In this document: piece by piece, positions 24,787 to 36,560 of the stretch
Numbering within the stretch: the first letter of the stretch is position 1
Layout of the letters: each line of letters opens with the position of its first letter
Assembly: GCA_033980235.1 (NCBI GenBank)
Contig: CM067070.1
Span: 10,548,046-10,612,045 of the forward strand
Length of the DNA stretch: 64,000 bases
Source of the DNA: Diadema setosum
Taxonomy: Eukaryota; Echinodermata; Echinoidea; Diadematoida; Diadematidae
Reading direction: 5' to 3'
The notes under the pieces: model-generated
Databases searched by the model: none
Seen by the model: the letters and a program-made list of their open reading frames with translations, nothing else
What the model was told of the DNA's origin: nothing
Translations under genes and position numbers: made by a program

Positions 24787-25014
24787 TATTTACCGAGTCT
24801 AGTTTATCGTGAATCAGGACTGCCTGTCAATTTTGCAAGTGGTTAAGTTTGCAGTTGTGGAGTATACCCATGTACAGAGAAATGTACGTTTGCCCGCCAC
24901 ATTCATGTTGGGATCAGAGTTGATATTTTTGCTTGTGTTGAAATCTGGCAACGGCACCCTACTCATGAAATTTGTGAAAATAATCACCCTTTGAAAAATA
25001 TGGTGTATACTGAA
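24787..25014 (+). repeat. Old copy of MITE family K
   Basis: Aligns with 38125-38350 along most of its length (tttgcgagtgg / ttttgcaagtgg, gtcgggatcagag / gttgggatcagag, cgactcgcgaaattcgtg / ctactcatgaaatttgtg). Nearly every CpG of the other copy is TG or CA here, so this copy is older. The terminal inverted repeat is barely recognisable. Confidence 0.65.
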
Positions 25015-25460
25015 TATGGTGTGACATGTTGGTTTTTAGCTTTGGGGTTAGCGTTGGGTCTGCTTTTGCTCCAATCCAGACCAATCCATGGTCGATGCAT
25101 TTTTGCTTGATCCTTTGATGGATCAATTTTCCTTTGAACAGTCTTTCGGTGATGCTATCACTGTTTGTGCTCTAGTGTTTTCATGATGTCATTGATTTCT
25201 TTGTTTGTGTTTTATTATGTTTACAGATTGTTTATAAAATGAACACATTAAACTGTCCTTGTTTAAAAAATCCAGTTGAGAAACGGGATAACCATGGCAA
25301 CAAGAGTGAGAAAGTATATCTCTCAAAATATAGGGGCCTACCAGTCTCCTATAGATGTGTGATGTTGTAAAAGTGAATCTGGTACTGGGAAAATGCTGCA
25401 TTCATTGAATGGAAAAAAAAAAAAAAAACACTTGTAAGCAAAATGAAAATTCATGTTTGA

Positions 25461-25637
<177 letters not shown>

Positions 25638-25703
25638 TGATATTTCATCCATTTTGATTCCTGTGTTTTGGGACTTGTAGTGCATTGTCACTGTGCTAAA
25701 CTA

Positions 25704-25716
25704 TGTGTGTGTGTGT

Positions 25717-25757
<41 letters not shown>
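25704..25757. repeat. (TG)n microsatellite
   Basis: About 27 units with one A interruption, starting 81 bp after the POLR2H exon donor. Confidence 0.95.
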
Positions 25758-25758
<1 letters not shown>

Positions 25759-26329
25759 TTATATTGATTATATTGATTGGAAGGGTAGAACAAATGAAAT
25801 ATGAATGAAGATCTGAGCGAGTGAGCAATCCATATTGGTTACCTCATCAGTAGAACTTTCTTGATTGCCTTCTCATTCTTGCCCTGTTTCACATTAAAGT
25901 TTGTGTATGTGTGTGTGTGTCTGTCTGTCTGTCTCTTATTTGTCCACTTGTCAGTCTCTCCGTGTATCCCGTTGCCTTTCTATACCTGTCATGTTTGTTC
26001 TCATTCTTTATCCTTTTCATGCAGCCGTACTTACAAATAATTTCCTGGGATTGTCACTTCTATTCTGCATTTTTGTTTCTGTTTGAAGTCAAGTGGAAAA
26101 TATCTTCCTCCTTTCTGTATCTTAATTTTACTTGTTGTCTTTGTTATGATATGAGTCACTAGCTTTATACTAATTCTAGTGCTTCTGGAGTGCCTCATGT
26201 TCTCACGCTCTGGGCTTCATGGGAAATTGAACAGCACCTCCACCCACTTCCTGTCTCCAACATTTGACCATCATCCTAACTGTATCACCCACTTGCTCCA
26301 AAATCAATTCCAGTGTTCTCCCTGACATA

Positions 26330-27365
26330 TCTATTATCCCTCATTCTTACTCTATCCCTACCCCATCCATACCCTATCCTGCTCCAAATACCCCATCCTA
26401 ATCCCATTCCTATCTTTTCTCTATAGATCCTGTCCCTACCATATTAATACCACATCCCCATCAGCCCCTATCCTGCCCCAGCCTATCCCTTCCATTAACC
26501 CTACCCCATCCTCATCCTATCCCATTATTATCCTATCCCTACTCCACCCTAACCCTGTCCCTACCCCTGCCCCATCTTATCCTTCTAAAGTTAGAAGTAT
26601 ATCACCACCACCCTATTCCAACCCCTTTCCTATCCATACCCCTATCCCTTTCCTATCCCCATACACCAACCCTAACCCATCCCTATCACATCCCCACCCT
26701 TTTCTGCCCTATCCTATCCCCTATCCTATCCCCAATCTACCCCATTCTATCCCTTCCCCACCAATCCCAACCACATCCCATACCTACTTCAATCTCACCC
26801 CTACCCCAACCACCCCATCCTAATCCTTACCCCTCCCATTTCACTCCTTCTACCCCTTCCTCATCCCACCCTTATCCCATCCCCACCCAACCCCCATTCT
26901 ATTCCATCCCTTCTCATCATATCTCTACCTACCCCATCTCCCCCATTCCATCCAGCCCCACCCCTCCCATACTTGTATCCCATCCCCACCCTATCCCGAT
27001 GTCATCCCTATCCCAACTACCCCACCCCAATCCATACCCCTCTCCCATTCTACTCTTTCCAACCCTTCAACATCCCACCTCATCATATCTCTACCCCACC
27101 CCATTCTATTCCACCCCCTCCCTATCATATCCTTACCTACCCCATCCCCACCCTGCCCCATTCTATCCCTTTCCCACCACATCCCATATGGTATCTAAAC
27201 CTCCCTGCTCTGTCCCATCCCACCTTATACATCCAGATCTCATCCCTACCCCATCTAACCCCTATCCCACCCATTTCCCATCCCTTCCCTATCCATTCCC
27301 TATCCCAATCCCTTCTCCATCTCCACCCCATACGCATTTCTCCCCTTTTGGTACCACTTCTCTAG
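26330..27365. repeat. C-rich degenerate CCCTATCCC/CCCATCC minisatellite
   Basis: About 1 kb of irregular pyrimidine-and-A sequence built from ccctatccc, ccccatcc and ctacccca blocks, almost without G on the + strand. The - strand would contain many GGGATAGGG and GGGATGGGG repeats. Confidence 0.85.
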
Positions 27366-27789
27366 ACTCCTCCATCTTCCATGCTCTCATCCTGAGTAGA
27401 TGATTTGTCGTATGACATCCTAAAAATGAGGTCCTCATCAATCATGTCCAGTTCTGACTGGAATAGAAATATAATGATGTTTCCATTTCAGGTCACCAAG
27501 CAAAACTTCGCATTTGATAAGTTTTCTCCTTTTTCAAAGTTATTATATTTAAAGTATATACCTTGTGTAATACTGTCATCAAATAAAGCATCTTTTCTCT
27601 GTATTCCTTCCAAAAACCACTATTAGAAAATCATGATTTATTTATTTTTTTTGCTTCCTCATAATCAATGATCCTTATTGACTCTCTGTATCTCATTATT
27701 ATGTTAACCAGGCATTGTGCAAAAAACACACACTGACTTTCCCACCATCTTTCCTTGAATATTGACCCCATCCTCTTTGGTGTCATAGA

Positions 27790-28160
27790 CAGTCCTCTCC
27801 CTTCCTCATCCCCCTCTCTCCCCCCTCTTCTTTCCAATCCCGTCTCCATCTCCCCCTCCCTCTTCATCTCTTCCCTCCCACATCTCCGGCATGTACCCGT
27901 TTCTGTTGCACCCCATTTCCCCAATTTCTCATGCTCCAGTTTCTACCAAGCGCTGGAGCCCTACTTTCATCATCGCCATCCATCTATCCCCCTTGTGGCT
28001 CCCATCTTGGCCTTATTGTCACCCCTCTCACTCCTCATTTTTCTCCATTTTTCATCTTTAATAGCATACATACTCTTCTTCCCTCACTCTCCATCTCTCC
28101 CTCAATCTCTGTCTATCTCCCTCTTTCTGTCTCTCCTCATTTTCCTCTGTATATTTTCCT
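27790..28160. repeat. CT-rich low-complexity tract
   Basis: The tract is dominated by ctccctctctccc and ctccatctctccc-type sequence. The open frames here encode only S/P/L/F-rich strings and are not considered genes. Confidence 0.7.
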
Positions 28161-28460
28161 TATTTGCTCGATGGCATTGAAGTGGGAGGACGAACTACAT
28201 CTCCTTGGGTCACCCTGTCCCTCTTTTACTCCGGTGTTAATTTTTACCTGGAAGTCATGGTTTCGAGTGCAGATGATGCTGTGTGTGTATTTCAAAGCTG
28301 TTTGCTGGATCCTCATCCTCCCCCTCCTCCTCCTCCTCCAGAGTCTGTGTACCTCCCACGCAATGTGTCATCCATTTGTTCTCCCTTGCACTTTATGCAT
28401 GCCTGTTTGATAAAGAGGACTCCCATTTTAAGCTGGTAATGCTACTGTAGCAATGGATGA

Positions 28461-28680
28461 AAATGGTAAAGATGATAATGATGGTGATGATGATGGTGGA
28501 GATGGTGGTGATGGTGATGATGGTGATGATAATGATGGTGATGATGATGGTGGTGATGGTGGTGATGGTGATGATGGTGATGATGGTGATGATGGTGACG
28601 ATGATGACAATGATGATGATGATGATGAGGATGATGATGTGATGATGATGATGACGATGATGACAATGATGATAGTTCGT
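28461..28680. repeat. GATGGT/GATGAT array
   Basis: About 220 bp of alternating gatggtgatgat units. Apparent frames encode D/G, M/V or H/S runs on either strand and reflect the repeat. Confidence 0.95.
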
Positions 28681-29007
28681 AATGGGAGGTCTTACATACT
28701 GATGTGATCGTTATGATGGCAGTTGTGCACATCAGGGTGATGACAAGAATGTGATGGAGATGATGAAGAGAAGGAAGATGCTGATGATGGTGCTGGTAGT
28801 AGCCAGAGTATGGTTCACATTTTAATAATGGCTGGTTTTGAAAAAAACAATGACTGTGATAGTATGATGGTAGTGAAGATGATGATAATGAGGAGGAGGA
28901 AAAGGGAGACAGAAGATAACAATATGGACAAGGATGATGGTCAGAATCAGTTTGTTGCCGGTATTGACATATTTGCTCTTAATCAGGATTGAGAACTAGC
29001 ACAGAGG

Positions 29008-29021
29008 GTAACCATGGCAAC
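29008..29021. promoter_or_regulatory. RFX X-box-like palindrome
   Basis: GTAACCATGGCAAC, a strict GTNNCCATGGNAAC match close to a perfect two-fold palindrome. Confidence 0.4.
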
Positions 29022-29639
29022 ATATACCAATGGATGATGACAGTGTGCCAAGGATAATGAATGTAGTTCTGTCAGTAACACACACTTCCATTTCATATCA
29101 TACAATATTATTTGGTACAAGTTTCTACCATTTAATCCCTGCTTTTAATCCTTAATATGAATAATAAGATAGCAGTAATTCATACTAACACTACTGATGA
29201 TGGTGATGACAGTCATGATGACAATGATTATGTTGATGATAGTAATGATAAGAATCATTATCATCTGTCTAGAAAAACCCATGTCTTCACGAATGACTTG
29301 TTTTGTTTTCTACAGTGATTCATTCCTATTTTATCTGAATTGATGTCCATCTGAATTCCCACTCCCCCCCCCCCCCTTTGGGTGAATTGTCTAGAAAATA
29401 TTTCATGCTTGTATCTCATTTGGTCTCAAATCATATCCCCTTGTCACCTCAGCTTTCTTGCTTCATCCCAGTAAATAGTGATGCATCTTCATCCCTGCCC
29501 ATTTCCACATGATAATCATAACTTCCATGATAAGTCTGTAACCCCCCCCCCCTGCCCTTGAGAGAGCATTCTCACTGTGCAGGTAGCATATGACTGTCTA
29601 TCTTTTTGTATTTCTTTCTTGTCATTGTGGAAATTATGG

Positions 29640-30130
29640 GGAAAAGATTTGTGTGGCATGTCGGTAGTGTTGCCGTCGTATGGCGCGTTGGATTGTCAAC
29701 AAAAGTTGTGTTTGTCCTGCCTGTGTTGTCAGCCATCAAACACACAGTCCAGGAGTAGAGCTGAAGATGGCAGTAACATGACTAAGGATGATTCACACAA
29801 GTGTCATCATAGACGGAGAGCGCCGCAAAAGCGCATTGACAGGAGGGGATGACAATCAAGAGCCATTTCTCCGGCAGCCCATCGCCATGGCGATGAGGGA
29901 TGCGGGCCATTGACGAGTCCTATTAATGAGAGACACCGGGGCCCCGATCCCCACGCTAACAATGACGACTGTGGCAATGATGCCAATTGACATCATCAAT
30001 ATGCAAATTTGTATCGACATTTCTGGGCACAGCTTAACTGATAACATTCAGTGAAAGCCGAATGTGAGGAGGGATGTATGTTTTGATTAGCATCATTCTG
30101 GACAAAGCATTGCAAAGGATATGAAAGCTC
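29640..30130. promoter_or_regulatory. Candidate conserved regulatory element in the intron
   Basis: Non-repetitive, higher in GC than its surroundings, and motif-rich. It has a 16-bp perfect palindrome CATCGCCATGGCGATG at 29880-29895, a perfect octamer ATGCAAAT at 30001-30008, a SOX-type AACAATG near 29959, a homeodomain-type TATTAATGAG near 29922, and gacatcatcaat immediately before the octamer. No open frame is maintained. An enhancer-like role is inference. Confidence 0.35.
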
Positions 30131-30326
30131 TGATTCATAAAGTGCTGTGAGGATCTCTTCAGAACTTGCTTTCTTGTAGCTCAAATATTAATGCTTCAAC
30201 TCCTGTCTAGGTCTGAAAGTGATATTCACCTGACTTGTGTGTTCAGAGACATTACATTAAAGTCACCAGATTATCAAGAAATCTCAGGTAAAATTGCCTT
30301 TGATGTATCAGTCAGTATTGCACAGG

Positions 30327-30607
30327 TTAAAGACCTGATAGTGAGGGGACCCCATGGAGTAGGAAGGCTGGCCTGGCTTGGATATATTTGAGAATCCCAT
30401 AACGAATTGTGTCCACCTTTATAGCTGATCTCTATGTAAGTATGCAAACATCCAAAAAATCCTGACCAGAGTTGACCGTGATTGGTAAGGGTATGCTTCA
30501 ATGTATATATTCGCTGACCGGTGCTATTCATGTTTTTCAAATGTATGTCAGGAGGCAGTGAGTGAATCAGGCCATCCATAAATCCCCATGCTACTGGGTC
30601 TTTATTA
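30327..30607 (+). repeat. MITE family D, copy 4
   Basis: Ends TTAAAGACCTGATAG and ccccatgctactgggtcttta, with all interior landmarks of the family (gagaatcccataacgaattgt, tctctatgtaagt, tcgctgaccggtg). It abuts MITE E at its right end. Confidence 0.75.
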
Positions 30608-30697
30608 ACCAGTTGAAGACTAGTGCCAATTATACTTGGGCAGGCATCTATGGGAAATGCTTGTTGTAGCAAAATCAACCCGTCCTCAACGGGTTAA
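30605..30697 (+). mobile_element. 93-bp piggyBac-like MITE E, copy 2
   Basis: ttaaccagttgaagac...cccgtcctcaacgggttaa. Interior ttatacttgggcaggcatctatggg matches the copy at 22469. Confidence 0.75.
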
Positions 30698-31291
30698 AAT
30701 GCGGACTCCCCAGCCCATGAATAATAACAATCACATTTGTTTAACTTGCAATTCTCGGTGCAAATAATGGCATGAGGGCCTTGGAAGAAGACTAGGATTT
30801 TAGCCAAAAGGGTTGGACCATGATAAACCCATGTCTAATACATATATCTAGCCTAGTGAGACTTTCGTATTAAAGGTTATGTTGAGTCATATGAAAGAAA
30901 ATGGTAAGCTGGCCTTTAGCATAGGAGCTTTTTCATTATTGTTGTTGTTATCATTGTGGTGACAGGATAAGAATGAGTCAAAATGTTTTCAACCAAATTA
31001 AGTTCAGTCTGTAAATAAGTCAATGAAGGTCTTGTCAGGAAGCCGTTGCCTGTGTGTTATCACAAATTGTCGTGTAAGCAAACCTTGCTGTATGAGTCAT
31101 CAAATAATCACCAGGGTGAGCTTCATTTCTTGCATTAGAGCCATCCATGCTCCTTTGAAAATATGACATTTAAAAAAAAAACTGTGATGTCTAAACCTTT
31201 TCTATTCACACCGCAACAAGAACTCATGAGTTTGTGCCGACGATGAATGCACCATGCCCAGTTGGCTTGGTAGACTGCTGCAAATTTATCA

Positions 31292-31318
31292 CCCCCCCCC
31301 CCCCAAAAAAAAAAAAAA
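31292..31318. repeat. C13-A14 composite run
   Basis: Thirteen C followed by fourteen A. Confidence 0.9.
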
Positions 31319-31573
31319 TGAAATAAAATATCTTTATTGATCATAATGCTGGTTCAGATAGGGATTTTTGTGTGTATGTGTGTGTCCACACTTGAGATTT
31401 TTTTTTTTACCTTGCATTTTTACATTTTTTACATTGCATTTTAAAAATTGAGGTTTTGAGAGCTTTCTTTTGTTCTGTTCAGGTGTGTATGATTAGGGCT
31501 AGAAAAGCATTTTTACATCAGCAGGTCAAAACCAAGTTTGTTTGTTTTTTTAATCAAAATCCAGATATCAGCA

Positions 31574-31586
31574 GTTGCTAGGCAAC
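31574..31586. promoter_or_regulatory. RFX X-box-like site with 1-bp spacer
   Basis: GTTGCTAGGCAAC: two GTTGC half-sites (inverted) around a short spacer, resembling RFX X-boxes. It lies in the POLR2H intron in sequence not obviously repetitive. Confidence 0.4.
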
Positions 31587-31674
31587 CAAACCCTGAAGGT
31601 AGATGGAAAAGCCCTCAACTTATAATCCTCATGGAGTGCAGTTTTTCTCTTTTTTTTTCATTCTATGAGACTTC

Positions 31675-31760
31675 CCTTGTTTTATTTTGTTTTGTTTTTG
31701 TTGTTGTTGTTGTAGTTGTTGTTGTTGTTGTTTTTTTTTGTTTTTTTTTTGGGGGGGGGG
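31675..31760. repeat. TTG repeats, T-run and G10
   Basis: A ttttgttttgttgttgttg stretch runs into long T runs and then ten G (31751-31760). Confidence 0.9.
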
Positions 31761-32301
31761 TGTTTTCTTTATTTTTGCCAGTGTAAATTCTTGCTCACCT
31801 TTCACAGGTGAGAATCCCATTGTTCAGTTATGTAACTTATCATAGCAAGTACAAAGTGCACCTTGTTGGAGTTTGTTTGCATCCTGTACCTTTGCTGAAT
31901 ACTCCAGCAAAAAAAGAGCAGGGAATGCAGATATCTTGGTTATAGGTTGAAAGTTTTCTGGTCTTTTTACTGGTGTAAATGGAGAGTGAAAATACAGAGT
32001 GTTTATTTGTTTGGCATTGTCTTTAATATCATATTTTGCCAATGAAAGTAGTCTTTGTTATTTCTTAGGCCAAGTAAAAAAAGAAAGTAGTTTCTCGTCC
32101 GGGTTTTTTGAGCAAGGCGATGAGGGAGGTCCTTACTATTTGATATCTCACTATTTTTTCAAGGATCGTCAAAATGAAAGTAATAGGGCCTATGTGTTTC
32201 TCGTCCGGTAATTCTGAGAAAGGTAACGAGAGAGGGCTTTACAATTTCTATATTCAATTTATGAAATGAAATATCACTCTGGTAGCTGTGTTATGAGACC
32301 A

Positions 32302-32460
32302 GGGGGGTGTTTCATCAACGTTTGTCGGCGCTGACAACTTGAATCACCATAGTAACAGTCAGTGACCAGAGCTTCTCAGCCAATCAAAACCAAGAATTTT
32401 GCTAAAATTGGTCAGTGCCGACAATTGTCGGCGCTGACAAGCGTTGATGAAACACCCCCC
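32302..32460. mobile_element. 159-bp MITE with GGGGGGTGTTTCATCAACG ends
   Basis: The left end ggggggtgtttcatcaacg-ttgtcggcgctgacaa and the right end ttgtcggcgctgacaagcgttgatgaaacacccccc are inverted repeats of about 36 bp. The spacer contains agccaatcaaaacc. Confidence 0.85.
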
Positions 32461-33439
32461 AGGTCCCAAGTGTATGACTTGCCTGCACTCTGTGCATTTT
32501 CAAACAAATAGATATATTAAAGCATGTGCCATACTTGAAACGAAACTTCATGCATGCAGAAATACATTTGCTTTTTCTTTCCACTACAGATGTCAGGGGA
32601 AAATGACCATCTTAATACTGGTATTTAGTGTTGTAATGGCTTTTCTGATACCAGTGTTCTTGCAATTCTAATGTATTGTGCTATCAATTGAAACAGGTAT
32701 AAAACATGTCTTTCAACAAATGTATGACTGAAATAAATTCCATGATATTCAAAACACTGCTTTATTTATTGGTGTTTGTGACTTTTTGTGTCCACACAGC
32801 TGGTATGTATATCTGCAGTTCTTTATAGTACAATTTTGTAGCATATTCAACTGGAAACTGGCTTGTACAATTGCAGATGGATGTCAAAATGATACTGATA
32901 TGGCATTCTAGCATTAAACGTTTAAAGATGTTTCTTCATGTTCTAAAAAGACATTTGATAATCACTCATTATTTGGATGATGAATGATTGTATAACAGTA
33001 CACACTACAGATGATATCACTCACGGCTGTGTCCGTGAATTTACATCGTGAAGAAAAGTATCCCGCAGAAATACGAGACAAACCAGAATCCGTGGAAAAG
33101 TTATTTATTTTGTAGATACACCCATTTAATAATTCTACATTTGCTGGAAAAGTGCATTCATTTTCTCTTCAAAATAGAATGTATCGCCGTGACAGACCAG
33201 GGGATGGGGACCCTGGACAGCTACAAAACACAAACACTTTGCCGATATACGGTGCGGCACGGCCACTGCACTGGCACTGTGTCTTCCGACACTGCACACA
33301 CATGCACATAGTCACAATGACATGAAAATGTATACAAACTCGATACCGTACAATCCTCACAAGCATTTGTACAGTACAATTCATCCGCTTAAAATATCAG
33401 AAACGGGGATAAATACGAACAACGCGCGAAATATGCGTG

Positions 33440-33960
33440 GAATATCAGCGATTGTTCGCAAAAATGTTGCCGCTATCGCGTTCACGACGTACCGAGTGCG
33501 CTGTACATCACAGCCCAGTAGGCCGGCCCGCCGCGCCGCCCATCCAACTACAGTGCAGTTCGACTGCTTTGTGGGTCATTCCTTCTTGCCGATCGGCCGA
33601 GCTCGCAGTGTTATGCATGTGTTATTACATACGCACTACACACAGAAGCTACAGCTGTACTACAGTCTACAGCTAAGTAGAGGATGCAAGGCGTAAAAAT
33701 TAGAAATGAGACGTCACAATTGTGAGGTGAATTGTCGATCTTTTTTTTTCCGGCGGCCGAAAAAAATAGTAAATATCAAAAAAGTCGATGCGGCAACTGA
33801 AAATCGATGCGGGCGGGGAGCGGGCTGGGACGAGAATTATGAATTTCTTGGTATTTTCAGCGCCATTTTGAAAATAGTAAATAGTAAAAAAATCGATGCG
33901 GCGGCCAAAATCGATGCGCGCGAGGACGAGAAACTGGTTTCTTTTTTTACTTGGCCTTAT
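33440..33960. promoter_or_regulatory. CpG-rich patch with four TCGATGCG boxes
   Basis: 33460-33620 is dense in CpG (gtaccgagtgcgc, ggccggcccgccgcgccgcc, cgatcggccgagctcgc). Two homologous segments follow at about 33767-33830 and 33871-33935 (aatagtaaat...aaaatcgatgcg...gacgagaa). TCGATGCG occurs at 33785, 33804, 33893 and 33911. A YY1-like CGCCATTTTG is at 33861. It could be an internal promoter, a CpG-rich unmethylated element or a young repeat. A 124-codon frame crosses it but shows no recognisable domain. Confidence 0.35.
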
Positions 33961-34628
33961 AGATGTGAGGTTTACACAAACCTGTTAGTGGCAATTCTGT
34001 AGATCTATACTCTTACACTAAGATAGATTATTTCGCAGTTTTATGTTTGTCGTAAGCTGTCCATGTAAGGCTTACTACATTATGCTCGGTCCCTCATATA
34101 CAGTTTCATGTATGTAGAAATGCTTTGATTTGAGCAAACATAGTATTTAGCAGACAAATCTGAAAATGATATTCTTTTAAAACATATGATACATTGTTGT
34201 ACATGTGTTTCTGTTTTGTTTCTATTAATGTTTGTTTGTGACATGTTTTTTAGAGTTTGGGGTGTTTAAGCCATCTCATCATATTTTGAAATATAAAATG
34301 CAGAAATACTGTATTTTGAATGGGGGGGGGGGGACAGACCTGGAGACTAATTTTCAATAAATCTATGGTAACTATCTTGCAAGCCCCAACAAGTTCAGAT
34401 TTGCCTTGATATCACCGTTCTTTATATCGACAGGAAGTACTTAAGTCCCACTTGGATCTATTTGTTTGCGTTATTCATGCCAACTTTCCCATTTTGGTGC
34501 CAGGCATTTGTGCATGTCCGATTTCTGAAGGAGAGCCTTACAATCTTGTGAAAAGGTCTGAAAAGCCAGAAGGTACAATGTTCATACCACTGGAGTAGTC
34601 TTGTCAATCAGACAGTAAAAGGTGGAAA

Positions 34629-34706
34629 CTTTCCTTCCCCTCCTCTCATTCCTTCTTTCTCTACCTCCTATTTCTCTTTTTTTTATCATCCTTTCCTTCT
34701 TTTCAT
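34629..34706. repeat. Pyrimidine-rich tract, left of element
   Basis: ccttcccctcctctcattcc... continues on the far side of the element at 34707-35539, suggesting one tract split by insertion. Confidence 0.6.
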
Positions 34707-35539
34707 CATTACAAAAAGTCTACACGTGAACGGTGACAAACAGATAATGAGCTATGGCGTAGATCCGTCATTTGCATACCACCTATCACAGTGCGTTGAG
34801 CGTTAAAGAATGATACATATTCATGATGCAATCACGCGCCGCAAATGCTACGTTGAGCTAATGTATTAGTAAAATCTAATAGTAATAAAGACGCGCGCAC
34901 CTGTTGTCACATCACGAATTTTCATACGCGCTAAATCACGATCACGCGTTGACCCGATGCGACCTTGTAAGGCCAATGACATTTAGCCAATCAGCACAGC
35001 GTATTCAAGTGAGAAGCACGCAATTGCTTTAGTGTATGAACATATTGGTGGGTTATTCACTTGGGGCTAAACTGACATGGTTTATGAATATTGAAAAGGT
35101 ACCGATGGCGAAGTTTCACGAAATTCCTCCAAACTCGGTATGAATACACGTGAGTATTTGCTGCAACTTACTAGGCAGGTGCATTGTACAAATACAACAG
35201 GTATGGCAGTAAAATAACCCTCCCAAAATGGCCTTCAGGCTCACAGTTGGCACACCGCGCCGTCAATGTAAAATTGTGTGTTGAAGAGCTGATTGCGTTT
35301 GAGTGAGAAATGACACCTAATTTTCAACTCGAAAGGTACCGATGTAAAATTTTCTCAAAACTCTACAAATGAAGATTTTCATAAAAACCAGGTGCATTTA
35401 AATAAAAAGACATATTCTGGGAGGTATGAGTTTGTAAAGTCGAGAGTCTGTGTATATCCTATACCTGATTGTGCGCTCTGCACGGTGCATTTAAAAACGC
35501 TCGTTTCCTATGGAGGATGTCACCGCACTTTTTGTAATG
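34707..35539. mobile_element. 833-bp element with CATTACAAAAAGT ends
   Basis: CATTACAAAAAGT (34707-34719) and ACTTTTTGTAATG (35527-35539) are perfect 13-bp inverted repeats. The body contrasts with the pyrimidine tract on both sides by being CpG-containing and complex (acgcgcgcacctg, atcacgcgttgacccgatgc). The motif aaaggtaccgatg recurs at 35094 and 35333. No long ORF and no recognised transposase. Confidence 0.5.
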
Positions 35540-35800
35540 TGTGTATTTCTTTTCCTTTATCACTCTCATCATATCTTTTTCAATATTCTATCCATTTCCC
35601 TTCCTTTCTTTCTTCTTCTTTCGTCTTCTATGTATTCTTATTCTCCCTCTTACCTTCTCCTTTCTCATTCACTTTCTCATTTTCTTTTCTTTTCTTCCTC
35701 TTCTAACACTTTTCTCATACGATTTCCATTCATTTTATTCTTTTCTTTCCCTTCTTTTTTTCTGTTCTTTCTTCATTTTTATAACCACTATTGTGACTTC
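35540..35800. repeat. Pyrimidine-rich tract, right of element
   Basis: ttctttcttcttctttcgtc-type CT-rich DNA. Overlapping frames encode only F/S/L/Y strings. Confidence 0.7.
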
Positions 35801-36196
35801 CAGAATCCACTCAGGCTGACGTTACTGTGGAATATAATTGAGCTGCTATGTTATGTTACAAATGGAAGTCTTTGGCCCTCAGATAGAAATTCTCTAAAAG
35901 ATTTCTTTATCACGTATTGCATATGATTTCATTTAATCCATCTGTGTCAGATTTGTCCTTCAATGTATAGATTGTGTTATAAAAAGAATGATTTCAGTCC
36001 TTTCTGTTTCATTTAATGTAAGAAGTTATATTGCATAGTTGTTATAGTTTATAAGTTACAAAGCACAAAAAGTTTTTCCTCTCTTATGCAATCAAGTCAG
36101 TATATAGTTGTATGTGCATCTAGCATGCCCCCCCCCCTCCCCGGGGAAAAAGAGAAAACAACTAAAAAATTGTACTGTTGCTTGTTACATTCTAAA

Positions 36197-36198
<2 letters not shown>

Positions 36199-36233
<35 letters not shown>
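36199..36233. repeat. (AC)n microsatellite
   Basis: Uninterrupted AC dinucleotides, about 17 units. Confidence 0.95.
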
Positions 36234-36235
<2 letters not shown>

Positions 36236-36475
36236 TGTCTGGACATTGCTGAAAGTTGAGTTTGGAAGTTTATTCTTGAATACAAAACACTGGTTTCTCT
36301 AGCTACAAGCATACAAAAAGTTTTATTTCATGACTTGTGATCATCTGAAACTTCAAATCATCCATGGTACATGAAAAGTGAGAATGAAAATTACTGGACG
36401 TAAATAATGAATTAGTCAAGTGTTTTAGTAGTAGTCATGATAATAATAAAATCATGGGCATACATATATACTCGG

Positions 36476-36560
36476 GATGGATTTGAACCAACAACCTCCT
36501 GATCACCAGATAAATTCAGGTGTCTTTATAGATCCACTAGACCACCAAAAGCCTCTGCCC
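36476..36560 (-). repeat. tRNA-like sequence, probably pseudogene or SINE head
   Basis: On the - strand it reads ttggtggtctagtggatc (A-box and D-arm like), then about 40 nt, then aggttgttggttcaaatcc (B-box GGTTCAAATCC). The acceptor stem does not close convincingly, so I do not call a functional tRNA gene. Confidence 0.4.

Noticed and set aside
26330..27365. Interstitial telomere array
   Set aside because: Blocks are CCCTAT, CCCAT and CCCTAC in irregular order; CCCTAA is rare, so it is not a telomeric repeat.
27755..28410. Overlapping 141- and 159-codon frames
   Set aside because: S/P/L-rich products of a CT-rich tract.
28442..28732. His-rich and Asp/Gly-rich frames
   Set aside because: Direct translation of the GATGGT array on either strand.
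33322..33696. 124-codon frame across the CpG-rich patch
   Set aside because: No domain, no splice signals linking it to POLR2H, and arginine-rich content explained by CpG density. Kept only as part of the regulatory candidate.
36476..36560. Functional tRNA gene
   Set aside because: A- and B-box-like motifs are present but the acceptor stem does not pair; called only tRNA-like.
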